From positions 1 to 12,443 of the forward strand of contig JAEUIK010000214.1 in assembly GCA_016793185.1 (NCBI GenBank): a stretch of 12,443 nucleotides of DNA, given 5' to 3'. The notes beneath the pieces are model-generated. The model ran no database searches and had not been told where the DNA came from. It saw nothing but the letters and a program-made list of their open reading frames with translations. The stretch comes from Planctomycetaceae bacterium. Lineage in GTDB: Bacteria > Planctomycetota > Planctomycetia > Pirellulales > JAEUIK01. Within the stretch, counting starts at the first letter, position 1. Each line of letters begins with the position of its first letter. Of the stretch, positions 5,783 through 12,443 are shown one piece after another. A program made the position numbers and the translations under genes.

Positions 5783-6448
5783 ATGAGCACAGCGACCAAC
5801 GTGGCGTCCTTGTCGGCCAGTAATCTTGGCAAGGACGATGCGAATGCGAGCGCTGAGGACTACTACGTCCTCATCCAAACCCTGCGGGCCGGCGGCATGT
5901 CGGCCGTGGCACCCCGCTCGGTCGGCGTCACCTGCTGCACCGGCGACGCGGGGGTCAGCTCCATCGCCGGCAATCTGGCGAAGGCGGCGGCCGAGTTCAG
6001 CGAGCAGCCCGTGTTGCTGCTCGATCTGAGCGGGCTGGCGAATTCGCCGCGCCCCAGCGGCGAGGAGCATTATCGGCAGAAGCCGGTGCTGACGGAAGTC
6101 GCCCAGCCCACTGCCATTTCCAACTTGTTTGTCCTTCGGGGGGAGGACTTGCAGGAAGAGCTGCTCTGGACGGCCGACCTCAACGCGATCGATTCGCTGA
6201 TCCGCTCGGCGGAAGACGAATTCGGCTACGTCGTGGTCAACTTGCCGGCGACAGATTCGAGCGTCTGTTATCAGGCAGCTGGATTGCTGAACGGAGTGCT
6301 GTTGGTCGTGGAGGCGGAGCGGACCCGGATCGAGTCCGCAACACGAGCCAAGAATCGACTGATCCATGCCCAGGCCAATCTGCTGGGCGTCGTCCTCAAC
6401 AACAACCCCCAACACCTTCCGAAGTGGCTGCAAGATCGCCTGCAATAG
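5783..6448 (+). CDS. CapB/CpsD-like P-loop protein, degenerate (probable pseudokinase)
   Basis: 221 aa, placed and built like the cytoplasmic BY-kinase partner of Wzz. Order of elements: N-terminal EDYYVLIQTLR (25-35, the usual E..R helix), the Walker A region VGVTCCTGDAGVSSIAGNLA (47-66), Walker A' VLLLDLSG (77-84), the Walker B position YVVVNLPAT (149-157), and the C-terminal LLGVVLNNNPQHLPKWL (200-216). The Walker A lysine is Val58 (GTC at 5954-5956) and the Walker B aspartate is Asn153 (AAC at 6239-6241); Asp81 of Walker A' is kept. There is no C-terminal tyrosine cluster. ATP hydrolysis and tyrosine kinase activity are therefore unlikely; a structural or regulatory role with Wzz is inferred. 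The frame is clean and within the operon (gaps 21 and 56 bases), so it is probably functional in some way. AGGGG lies about 12 bases before the ATG. Confidence 0.85.
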   Translation: MSTATNVASLSASNLGKDDANASAEDYYVLIQTLRAGGMSAVAPRSVGVTCCTGDAGVSSIAGNLAKAAAEFSEQPVLLLDLSGLANSPRPSGEEHYRQKPVLTEVAQPTAISNLFVLRGEDLQEELLWTADLNAIDSLIRSAEDEFGYVVVNLPATDSSVCYQAAGLLNGVLLVVEAERTRIESATRAKNRLIHAQANLLGVVLNNNPQHLPKWLQDRLQ

Positions 6449-6504
6449 GCCGCGTCTCCGACGCCGCTGTCTGTTGAGTCCTGCGACCTCAGCCACCAAG
6501 CACC

Positions 6505-7590
6505 ATGCATTTGCTCAAACAACTTTGCGCCTGGATGGGCGCTGAACCGGCCGTCACCATTCCGTTGCACTCGCCCGAACGCATGCGCGCCATCCTGGAG
6601 CGCGAACGGATGCGGGCCGACCGGGGCAACACGAACTTCGCGCTCCTCACGCTCCAACTCAGCACGCGGGTTACCCGCGAGCAATGGGAGCAACTCGGCG
6701 AGCTACTCATCAAGCGCGTGCGGGCGACCGACGATGTCGGCCTGCTGAAATCGCGGCTCCTGGGAGTGATTCTTCCCGAGACTCCGGTCGAAGGCGCCTG
6801 GAAGGTGGCCCGCGACGTGCTCGCGGAGCTCCCCGTCGATTTCGATCCGCCGACCTGCAACGTCTACGTGCATCCGGCGCTGGCGGCCGACGACGTTTCC
6901 TACCTCGAATCGGAGCACGACGTCGAGCAGGAGGCGCCGGCGGGCGAACCGGTTCCCGCGGCGCGCTCGATGGAGACCTGGTTTGTCCGGCCCACGCCCG
7001 GCTGGAAGCGCGCGGTCGACATTGCCGGCGCCCTGGTGGGGTTGATCCTCACCTCGCCGATCTTGCTAGTGACGGCGATCGCCATCAAGGCGACCTCGAA
7101 GGGGCCGGTGTTCTTTACCCAGCCGCGCGACACGATCGGCGGCCGGCGTTTCAACATCTACAAGTTCCGCACGATGGTGGTCGACGCCGAAGAGCAGAAG
7201 GCGGCCTTGCGGAAGTACAGCGAACAGGACGGCCCGGCGTTCAAGATGGTGCATGACCCGCGGATCACGAAGCTCGGACGATTCCTGCGGAAGACCAGCA
7301 TCGACGAGCTCCCGCAGTTCATCAACGTGTTGAAGGGAGACATGTCCCTGGTTGGACCGCGCCCGCTCCCCTGCGATGAGTCGTCGGGTTGCCAGGCGTG
7401 GCAGCGACGACGCCTCGACGTGGCGCCCGGCCTGACGTGCATCTGGCAGGTCTACGGCCGATCGCGGGTGTCGTTTGCCGAATGGATTCGGATGGATTTG
7501 CGCTACGCCCGGAAGCGTTCCCTGCTGAAAGACCTGCTGTTGATCCTGCAGACCGTGCCCGCCGTCGTACTGCGACGGGGAGCCCGCTAG
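6505..7590 (+). CDS. Polyisoprenyl-phosphate sugar-1-phosphate transferase with degenerate cyclase-like N-domain
   Basis: 361 aa. The C-terminal half (about 165-361) is a bacterial sugar transferase (PglC/WcaJ/RfbP type) that moves a sugar-1-phosphate from a nucleotide sugar to undecaprenyl phosphate, the first step of the repeat unit. Seen: KRAVDIAGALVGLILTSPILL (168-188) with Ser184-Pro185 breaking the re-entrant helix, KFRTM (220-224), the catalytic Asp267-Glu268 in KTSIDELPQF, GPRPLP (284-289) and APGLTCIWQV (307-316). The N-terminal part has no membrane helices. It reads like a GGDEF-fold domain (ERMRADRGNTNFALLTLQL, 34-52; DDVGLLKSRLLGVILPET, 76-93) in which GGDEF is replaced by KSRLL (82-86). 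This layout is, from memory, frequent in planctomycetes. Sugar specificity cannot be read. No clear Shine-Dalgarno site. Confidence 0.92.
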   Translation: MHLLKQLCAWMGAEPAVTIPLHSPERMRAILERERMRADRGNTNFALLTLQLSTRVTREQWEQLGELLIKRVRATDDVGLLKSRLLGVILPETPVEGAWKVARDVLAELPVDFDPPTCNVYVHPALAADDVSYLESEHDVEQEAPAGEPVPAARSMETWFVRPTPGWKRAVDIAGALVGLILTSPILLVTAIAIKATSKGPVFFTQPRDTIGGRRFNIYKFRTMVVDAEEQKAALRKYSEQDGPAFKMVHDPRITKLGRFLRKTSIDELPQFINVLKGDMSLVGPRPLPCDESSGCQAWQRRRLDVAPGLTCIWQVYGRSRVSFAEWIRMDLRYARKRSLLKDLLLILQTVPAVVLRRGAR

Positions 7591-7644
7591 GCGATCGGCC
7601 GCTGGCAACTCCCCCGCCCTCACCCTCCGACCATCGGTGATCGC

Positions 7645-8580
7645 ATGGACGACGTGTTCCGCCCGCCCGATGGAACGGCGCCTGCCGCCCTCTCGAGCCG
7701 TTCGCGCGCCTTGGCGCGGTGGGCGGCCACGCAACTCGCGGCCGGATTGGGGTGCGTCTACGGCCATCCTTGCACCGATAGCTTCGGCATTCTGATGTAT
7801 CACCGGGTGACGGAGACCGTCCCCAGCGTGGTGGATCCTTCCTGGAACGTCACTCCCGGGCAGTTTCGCGCGCAGTTGGCCGGCTTGCTGGCGCGGGGCT
7901 TTCAGGCCTGGCCGCTGCGAAAGTTGCTGGCGCACCGCGCGCAGTACGGGTCGGTGCCACCCATGGCGTTTGTCGTCACCTTCGACGACGGCTATGCAAA
8001 CAACTACGTCAACGCCCTGCCGATCCTGGCCGAGTTGAACGTGCCGGCGACCATCTTCGTGGCGACGGCCTATCTCGACTCCGAACAGCGCTTTCCGTTC
8101 GACGATTGGCTGGCGGCCGGGACACAGCGCGTCCCCGCCGATTCGTGGCGACCGTTGCGGACGGCAGAATGCGAAGAACTGCTCGACAGCGGGCTGATCG
8201 AGCTGGGCGCCCATACGCACCACCATGAGCTATACCTTGGTCGGGGCGACGAGTTCCGTGCGGACCTCGGCCAATGCCTCGCCGTGTTGGAACGTAAATT
8301 CGGCATCACCCGACCCTCGTTTGCCCTGCCGTATGGCGCCGGCGATCAGGTGATGGTCGATATCGTCCGCGATGTCGGCATGTTGTGCTGCCTGTGGACG
8401 GGCAATCAGCCGGTGGACGTCAACGATGGGGCTTTCGAGTGGGGGCGCTTTGACGTGTCCCAGCGCGATACCCCGAGCGTGCTCGCGGCTAAGTTGTCGG
8501 GCTGGTACGCGGCGGTCACCGCGACCGGCAAGCGGCTCTACAGCCCGATTTCGGATCTGAGTCGCGCCGGGCGGAAATAG
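7645..8580 (+). CDS. Polysaccharide deacetylase, NodB-type (CE4 family)
   Basis: 311 aa metal-dependent deacetylase domain that removes N- or O-acetyl groups from sugars. Seen: ILMYHRV (49-55) opening the domain, the motif 1 TFDDGY (112-117) with the catalytic base Asp114 and metal ligand Asp115, the motif 2 HTHHH (190-194) with His190 and His194 as the H-x-x-x-H metal pair, and the motif 3 like FALPYG (226-231). The key residues are present, so it should be active. There is no clear signal peptide: the N-terminus has only a mild hydrophobic stretch (25-37), so a cytoplasmic or membrane-edge location is uncertain. It sits between the sugar transferase (54 bases) and the flippase (89 bases). 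It probably edits the acetylation of the repeat unit or polymer. GGTGA lies 5 bases before the ATG. Confidence 0.9.
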   Translation: MDDVFRPPDGTAPAALSSRSRALARWAATQLAAGLGCVYGHPCTDSFGILMYHRVTETVPSVVDPSWNVTPGQFRAQLAGLLARGFQAWPLRKLLAHRAQYGSVPPMAFVVTFDDGYANNYVNALPILAELNVPATIFVATAYLDSEQRFPFDDWLAAGTQRVPADSWRPLRTAECEELLDSGLIELGAHTHHHELYLGRGDEFRADLGQCLAVLERKFGITRPSFALPYGAGDQVMVDIVRDVGMLCCLWTGNQPVDVNDGAFEWGRFDVSQRDTPSVLAAKLSGWYAAVTATGKRLYSPISDLSRAGRK

Positions 8581-8608
8581 CGGAATGAACAGCAACTAGC
8601 AACTCTCA

Positions 8609-8639
8609 CAGGAGCTCAGGGATGAGTCGCACGAGTTGA
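8609..8639 (+). other. Five-codon upstream reading frame with good ribosome binding site
   Basis: CAGGAG (8609-8614) stands 7 bases before ATG at 8622, a better start signal than that of the flippase gene. The frame reads MSRTS and stops at TGA (8637-8639). It is in the same frame as the flippase ATG at 8670, with no other stop between. It may be a leader peptide, a chance frame, or the original start interrupted by a TGA. Confidence 0.35.
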
Positions 8640-8641
8640 GC

Positions 8642-8657
8642 GGGGCGCGAGCGCCCC
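8642..8657 (+). promoter_or_regulatory. GC-rich hairpin just upstream of the flippase gene
   Basis: GGGGCGC (8642-8648) and GCGCCCC (8651-8657) are exact reverse complements, best folded as a 6-bp stem with a CGAG tetraloop. It starts two bases after the TGA of the five-codon frame and ends 12 bases before the flippase ATG. It has no T-run. A role in translation or attenuation is possible. Confidence 0.45.
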
Positions 8658-8669
8658 ACGGAACCTACG

Positions 8670-10046
8670 ATGAAGGCCGATTTGATCGAAGAGATGGAGT
8701 TGCCCGTGGTCGAAGTCGACCTCCCGCGCAAGCGGGTAGTCGCTTCGTTCAACTACGTGCGCCGCGAGCTGCGGGCCGCTTCGCACAGCATTCTCTCGCT
8801 GTTCGATCAAGCGATCGTCAGTGCGACGGCGTTCTTCACCGCGGCGATCATCGGGCGAATGACGTCGCCCGACGAGTTGGGTCTGTACTACACGACGCTG
8901 GCAATCATCCTGCTGGTGATCGGGGTGCAAGACCAGATCATCGCTGTGCCCTACATGTTCTTTGCCAAGCGGTTTGAAGGGCGGGCCCACGCCGAATATG
9001 CCGGCAGCGTCTGGCTACACCACGCGGCGCTCACGGTGGCCACCATGGTCGGCCTGGTCGGGGCCATCGCGTTCTTCACGATTCAGGGTTCCACGTCGCT
9101 GCTGCCGGGCCTGTGGGCCTTGCTGGTTGCGGCCCCGCTGATTCTGTTTCGCGAAGAAGTTCGCCGCTTCGCATTCGCCGACCTGCACATCGGCACGGCC
9201 ATTACGATGGACGTCGTCGTTTCGGTCGCTCAGGTCGCGGGCCTGCTGGCACTCGGGTACTTCGGCGAGTTGACTCTCTTTGCCATCTTCGGCGTGATGG
9301 GGGGCTCGTGCGCCCTGGCCGCCGTGGTCTGGCTCGTGCTGCGTCCTGCCCAGGTGGAGTTCCGCCCCGAGCGCTTTCGCAGCGACTGGAAACACAACTG
9401 GGCATTCGGCAAGTGGGCGCTGCGCGGGCATCTGCTCAACAGCTCGATTCCCTATCTGATGATCTGGCTCGTGAATTTCGCCATCGGCCCGGCGGCCGCC
9501 GGCATTCTGGGCGCGTGTTCGACTTTGGTCGGGATCACCCGCGTCATCCAGTCGGGTATCACGAACGTGTTGACGACCCAGGCTTCCTACGCGTTCTCGA
9601 GCGGCGGCTGGCCCGCCCTGCAGCGGCTGTTGCTCCGCAATACGCTGTTTCTCGGCGTCACGCTGGGCGGGATCTGCCTGGTGTTCGTGGCCACCGGCGA
9701 CTATCTGGCGACGTTGGTCTACGGCGACTTGTATCACGGCGCCGGCCCGACCTTGATCGCATTGGCGCGGGCGACCCTGATGAGTGGCTTCAGCGTCGTG
9801 GCCGGCAACGGTTTGTGGGCCATCGATCGTGCCCGCTCGAACTTCATTGCCGACATCTGCTGCGCGGTGGGAATGATCGCCTCGGCCGCCGTACTGGTGA
9901 TGCCGCTGGGGGCCTTCGGAGCGGCGCTGGCGACGCTCATCGGCAACACGGCCGCCACGATCGTGCGGGTGGCCATCCTGCTGCGGGCGTGGCAGTCGGA
10001 TCTTGAAAGCGGGCACGGAGCGGTCCGCGAAGGGGCAACGGGATGA
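8670..10046 (+). CDS. Polysaccharide flippase, MOP superfamily (Wzx-like)
   Basis: 458 aa integral membrane protein expected to flip undecaprenyl-linked repeat units to the outer face of the inner membrane. About 12 hydrophobic segments can be seen, for example at 40-61, 71-90, 117-137, 143-160, 176-197, 201-224, 325-342, 394-412 and 414-438. The N-terminal LFDQAIVSATAFFTAAIIGRM (44-64) followed by ELGLYYTTLAIILL (69-82) is typical of the polysaccharide_synt family. The first 38 residues are a charged cytoplasmic leader, longer than usual. The start at 8670 has only a weak GGA upstream; an in-frame ATG (8694) is an alternative, and a better-signalled ATG at 8622 is cut off by TGA. The stop overlaps the next start as ATGA (10043-10046). 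Confidence 0.88.
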   Translation: MKADLIEEMELPVVEVDLPRKRVVASFNYVRRELRAASHSILSLFDQAIVSATAFFTAAIIGRMTSPDELGLYYTTLAIILLVIGVQDQIIAVPYMFFAKRFEGRAHAEYAGSVWLHHAALTVATMVGLVGAIAFFTIQGSTSLLPGLWALLVAAPLILFREEVRRFAFADLHIGTAITMDVVVSVAQVAGLLALGYFGELTLFAIFGVMGGSCALAAVVWLVLRPAQVEFRPERFRSDWKHNWAFGKWALRGHLLNSSIPYLMIWLVNFAIGPAAAGILGACSTLVGITRVIQSGITNVLTTQASYAFSSGGWPALQRLLLRNTLFLGVTLGGICLVFVATGDYLATLVYGDLYHGAGPTLIALARATLMSGFSVVAGNGLWAIDRARSNFIADICCAVGMIASAAVLVMPLGAFGAALATLIGNTAATIVRVAILLRAWQSDLESGHGAVREGATG

Positions 10047-11110
10047 ACATCCGGAGCGTCAAAGTCGACGAGCTGACTCCGGCCGAGCTGACGGCCTGGT
10101 CGGAGATCCAGCTCGCGACGCCGCTTTTATCCAATCCGCATTTTCGGCCGGAGTTCACCCAGGCCTTGGCTGTGGTGCGCAGCGATATCGAGGTGGCGGT
10201 GCTCGAAGAGGGAGGCCGGCCAGTCGGTTTCCTCCCGTTTCGCCGTTCGAGTTGGAACATCGGGCGCCCCGCCGCGGGGCCGCTGTCGGACTATCACGCG
10301 GTGATCGCGCCGGCCGGACTTCCGTGCGACCCTTTCGAGCTGGTCCGCGCCTGCCACCTGAAGGCCTGGCGTTTCGATCACCTCGTCGAACTTCACCCCG
10401 CCTTCCGCGACTTTGCCTGGTCGAGCGCCGAGTCGCCGTACGTCGACATCTCGGCCGGCTGGGACGCTTACCGCAAGGACGAGCGAACGTCGGGCTTCGC
10501 CAAGGGGCACGACCAAAAGATGCGCAAGCTCGCCCGCGAAATCGGGCCGGTGCGCTTCGAGTGGCACGTCCCGGATCCGGCGCTCCTGGACCAGATGTTC
10601 GAGTGGAAATCGCAGCAATATCGCCGCACCAAGATCGACGACGTGTTCGCGCACGCCTGGACGCGCGAGCTGATGCACCGACTGCTCGCCACGCAGACCG
10701 AGCACTTCGCCCCCGTCTTCTCGGTGACGTACGTCAACGACCGCGTCGCCGCGCTGACCTTTGGGATTCGCGCGGGTGCGGTGCTGCATCCCTGGTTCCC
10801 GGCCTACGACGTCGAGCTGGGAAAGTACTCGCCGGGCATGCTGCATTGGGTCGAAACGCTCAAATCCTGCGAGCAGGCCGGAGTCGGCCGCCTCGATCTG
10901 GTCTCCGGGGGAGACTCGTACAAGCAACGCATGATGAACGGCTCCATCCAGGTGCTGCAGGGGGCGGTCGACCCGCGCTCGTCGGTCGTGGCCGCCGGCC
11001 GGGCCTGGCGCCGGACCCGCGAGTACGTCCGTACCTCGCCTATGTACCGTGGGTTTCGCGGGCCGGCGCGAGTCTTGAAAAGCGTTAAGGGGTGGTTGGA
11101 GCTGCGTTAA
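10043..11110 (+). CDS. GNAT-type acyltransferase, CelD/BcsL (FemAB-like) family
   Basis: 355 aa. The N-terminal LLSNPHFRPEF (28-38) and GRPVGFLPFRR (58-68), then the C-terminal HPWFPAYDVELGKYSPGMLH (249-268) and GVGRLDLVSGGDSYKQRM (280-297) are the typical pattern of the Acetyltransf_6/CelD family. Members transfer acyl groups, or in FemAB relatives amino acids, to a sugar or peptide; many lie in exopolysaccharide loci, where they are thought to decorate the product. No membrane segment is seen, so it is likely cytoplasmic. It overlaps the flippase gene by four bases (ATGA), so the two are translationally coupled. With the deacetylase two genes upstream it could set the final acylation. The substrate is not readable from sequence. 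Confidence 0.88.
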   Translation: MNIRSVKVDELTPAELTAWSEIQLATPLLSNPHFRPEFTQALAVVRSDIEVAVLEEGGRPVGFLPFRRSSWNIGRPAAGPLSDYHAVIAPAGLPCDPFELVRACHLKAWRFDHLVELHPAFRDFAWSSAESPYVDISAGWDAYRKDERTSGFAKGHDQKMRKLAREIGPVRFEWHVPDPALLDQMFEWKSQQYRRTKIDDVFAHAWTRELMHRLLATQTEHFAPVFSVTYVNDRVAALTFGIRAGAVLHPWFPAYDVELGKYSPGMLHWVETLKSCEQAGVGRLDLVSGGDSYKQRMMNGSIQVLQGAVDPRSSVVAAGRAWRRTREYVRTSPMYRGFRGPARVLKSVKGWLELR

Positions 11111-11150
11111 CCGGGATGGGATGGCCGCAACGCACAATGGATCGAACGCT

Positions 11151-12443
11151 ATGAACTTCGCAACAACGGGAACCAATTGGAACGCCGCCGAGCTCTCGGG
11201 CTCGAGTGCCGAGATTCGCGCGCCGTGGTGGTTCCTGGGCCTGGCGATTCTCTTGATCGCCGTGGCCTTCATCATGCCGCTCGACGTGGCCTGGAAGCAC
11301 TCGACGTTTGACGACTACGTCGATCCCGACGCCACCGAAGTCAACGCCAGCGCCGGTAACTGGACGCGGCAGGTGACGATGGGAAGCCTGGGAGTCTTCG
11401 GGCTGCTCTCGCTCTTGCTGCCAGGCGGACGAAAGCTGCGTTGCGAAAGTCTCACCGCCCTCCTCTGCCTGGGGTATCTGGGCTGGTGCTTGTTGACCTG
11501 CTTATGGGCCGAGGATGCCTCGTTCGCCTTCAAACGCTGGGGCGTGCTGATTTGCGAAGTGTTGATGGGGCTGGGGTTAGCCAAGCGCGCCGCGCCGCGG
11601 CAGTTCGTCTGGGTGATCTGGTTCTGCACCCTGGCCTGGATGGGCTTGGGGATCGTCGCTGAAGTGAGTCAGAGCACGTTTCGCCCCTGGGCGGCGGGCT
11701 ACCGCTTTGCCGGTGTCTTTCATCCCAATGAAATGGGTGGCGTCTGTGCCTCGCTCACGATGGCATCGCTCTACCTGGCCCGCAGCTCGGGCGTGCGCAA
11801 TCGCCTGATTCTGGCGGTGGCCGGCGTCAGTTTCGTGCTGCTGGTGCTGTCGGGCTCCCGCGGTTCGCTCGGCGCACTGGTCGTCGCCTACGCCGCGATG
11901 TGGCTGTTGATGACCCCCGGACCGGTCTTCGTGATTCGGTCGTTTGCGGCCGTGATCGTCGCTTCGTTGACCCTGCTGCTGGCGGGCCTGGGCGTGTTCC
12001 GCTTCACCGAGGATTCGGTGACGATGGGTCGCCAGGATAACGAGGTGGGCTCGCTCACGGGACGCGTGCCACTGTGGGAGGAACTGCTGGGGTTCGTCGC
12101 GGACCGACCGCTGGAGGGTTACGGCTTCAATGCCTTCTGGAGCGGCGATCGCATCGCCGATATTTCGTACTCGCAGGGGTGGACGCTGTCGACGGCGCAC
12201 AACACCTACATCGACCTATTGCTGAACGTCGGCTTGATCGGCGCGGTGTTGTGCCTCGCAGCCATGGGGGGCGTGATGTACAACGCCGCCCGGCTCGAAG
12301 CCCGCCTGCCGGGGTCGGGTTACGGCTTCGTGGCGATGCTCGTCATCTTTGCCCTGGCCAATGGGTTCTTGGAGACGACCGTCGGCATTACCTGGTTTCT
12401 GTCGGTCTTCGGCATTTGCGGCGCGTGCTACATCGCCGCCTAC
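11151..12443 (+). CDS. O-antigen ligase/polymerase family membrane protein, cut by window edge
   Basis: 431 codons are visible, without a stop, so the C-terminus is missing. Multi-helix inner-membrane protein of the Wzy_C/WaaL family. Motifs seen: RFAGVFHPNEMGG (187-199), LSGSRGSLG (233-241), SLTGRVPLWEELL (301-313), EGYGFNAFW (322-330) and AHNTYIDLLLNVGLIG (349-364), the last being the conserved His-containing loop of the family. About ten hydrophobic segments, the first near 26-43. A loop at about 47-73 follows the first. In this setting it is more likely the repeat-unit polymerase (Wzy role) than an LPS ligase, but the families are not separable by eye. It starts 40 bases after the acyltransferase. 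An in-frame ATG at 11121 would add 10 residues; neither start has a strong Shine-Dalgarno site. Confidence 0.9.
   Translation, partial: MNFATTGTNWNAAELSGSSAEIRAPWWFLGLAILLIAVAFIMPLDVAWKHSTFDDYVDPDATEVNASAGNWTRQVTMGSLGVFGLLSLLLPGGRKLRCESLTALLCLGYLGWCLLTCLWAEDASFAFKRWGVLICEVLMGLGLAKRAAPRQFVWVIWFCTLAWMGLGIVAEVSQSTFRPWAAGYRFAGVFHPNEMGGVCASLTMASLYLARSSGVRNRLILAVAGVSFVLLVLSGSRGSLGALVVAYAAMWLLMTPGPVFVIRSFAAVIVASLTLLLAGLGVFRFTEDSVTMGRQDNEVGSLTGRVPLWEELLGFVADRPLEGYGFNAFWSGDRIADISYSQGWTLSTAHNTYIDLLLNVGLIGAVLCLAAMGGVMYNAARLEARLPGSGYGFVAMLVIFALANGFLETTVGITWFLSVFGICGACYIAAY

Noticed and set aside
7066..8226. Long open frame (386 codons) on the minus strand
   Set aside because: It lies opposite the sugar transferase and deacetylase genes, whose motifs are clear. 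The translation is Arg/Gln/Gly-rich with no recognisable domain, as expected for an antisense shadow in high-GC DNA.
10127..11275. Long open frame (382 codons) on the minus strand
   Set aside because: It is antisense to the CelD-type acyltransferase and the start of the ligase gene, with no motif or ribosome binding site. Same reasoning applies to the 333-codon frame opposite the flippase (9015-10016).
1..12443. CRISPR arrays, insertion sequences, rRNA
   Set aside because: No regularly spaced repeats, transposase motifs or conserved rRNA segments were seen on either strand.

Overview
The window is high-GC bacterial DNA carrying part of an exopolysaccharide/capsule biosynthesis locus. It most resembles a planctomycete (Pirellula-like). 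I base this on the lineage-typical sugar transferase whose N-terminus is a decayed nucleotide-cyclase-like domain rather than membrane helices, the split Wzz / degenerate CapB pair, the prodomain-less papain-fold protein, and the loosely packed genes with few strong Shine-Dalgarno sites. The assignment is by recall of families, not by a search. I saw no rRNA, tRNA, CRISPR array or insertion sequence.

Layout. Minus strand, 1-1579: UDP-xylose synthase (uxs) followed by UDP-glucose 4-epimerase (galE, running off the left edge), together a nucleotide-sugar supply unit. Between 1580 and 1882 is a divergent intergenic region rich in inverted repeats. Plus strand, 1883-3899: a conserved hypothetical protein of unknown function, a 364-base non-coding stretch with three perfect hairpins, and a papain-family (C1A) protein in which both the catalytic Cys and His are replaced. 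Then 3900-4168 is a regulatory-looking gap with several palindromes and a candidate promoter.

Plus strand, 4169 to the right edge, is an apparent operon: Wzz/GumC-type chain-length protein, degenerate CapB/CpsD-type P-loop protein, polyisoprenyl-phosphate sugar transferase, NodB-type polysaccharide deacetylase, MOP/Wzx flippase, CelD/BcsL-type GNAT acyltransferase, and an O-antigen ligase/polymerase family protein (cut by the edge).

How they work together (inference from families). The sugar transferase would load the first sugar-phosphate on undecaprenyl phosphate. Glycosyltransferases, none of which lie in this window, would extend it. The flippase would move the lipid-linked unit across the membrane, the Wzy/WaaL-family protein would polymerise or ligate it, and Wzz with its CapB-like partner would set length. 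The deacetylase and acyltransferase would decorate the product. GalE and Uxs would supply UDP-galactose-type and UDP-xylose precursors.

The most unusual theme is degeneracy. Three domains normally catalytic elsewhere have lost key residues while the reading frames stay intact: the papain fold (Cys to Ser, His to Gln), the P-loop kinase (no Walker A Lys, no Walker B Asp), and the cyclase-like domain (GGDEF position reads KSRLL). They may act as binding or scaffolding parts.
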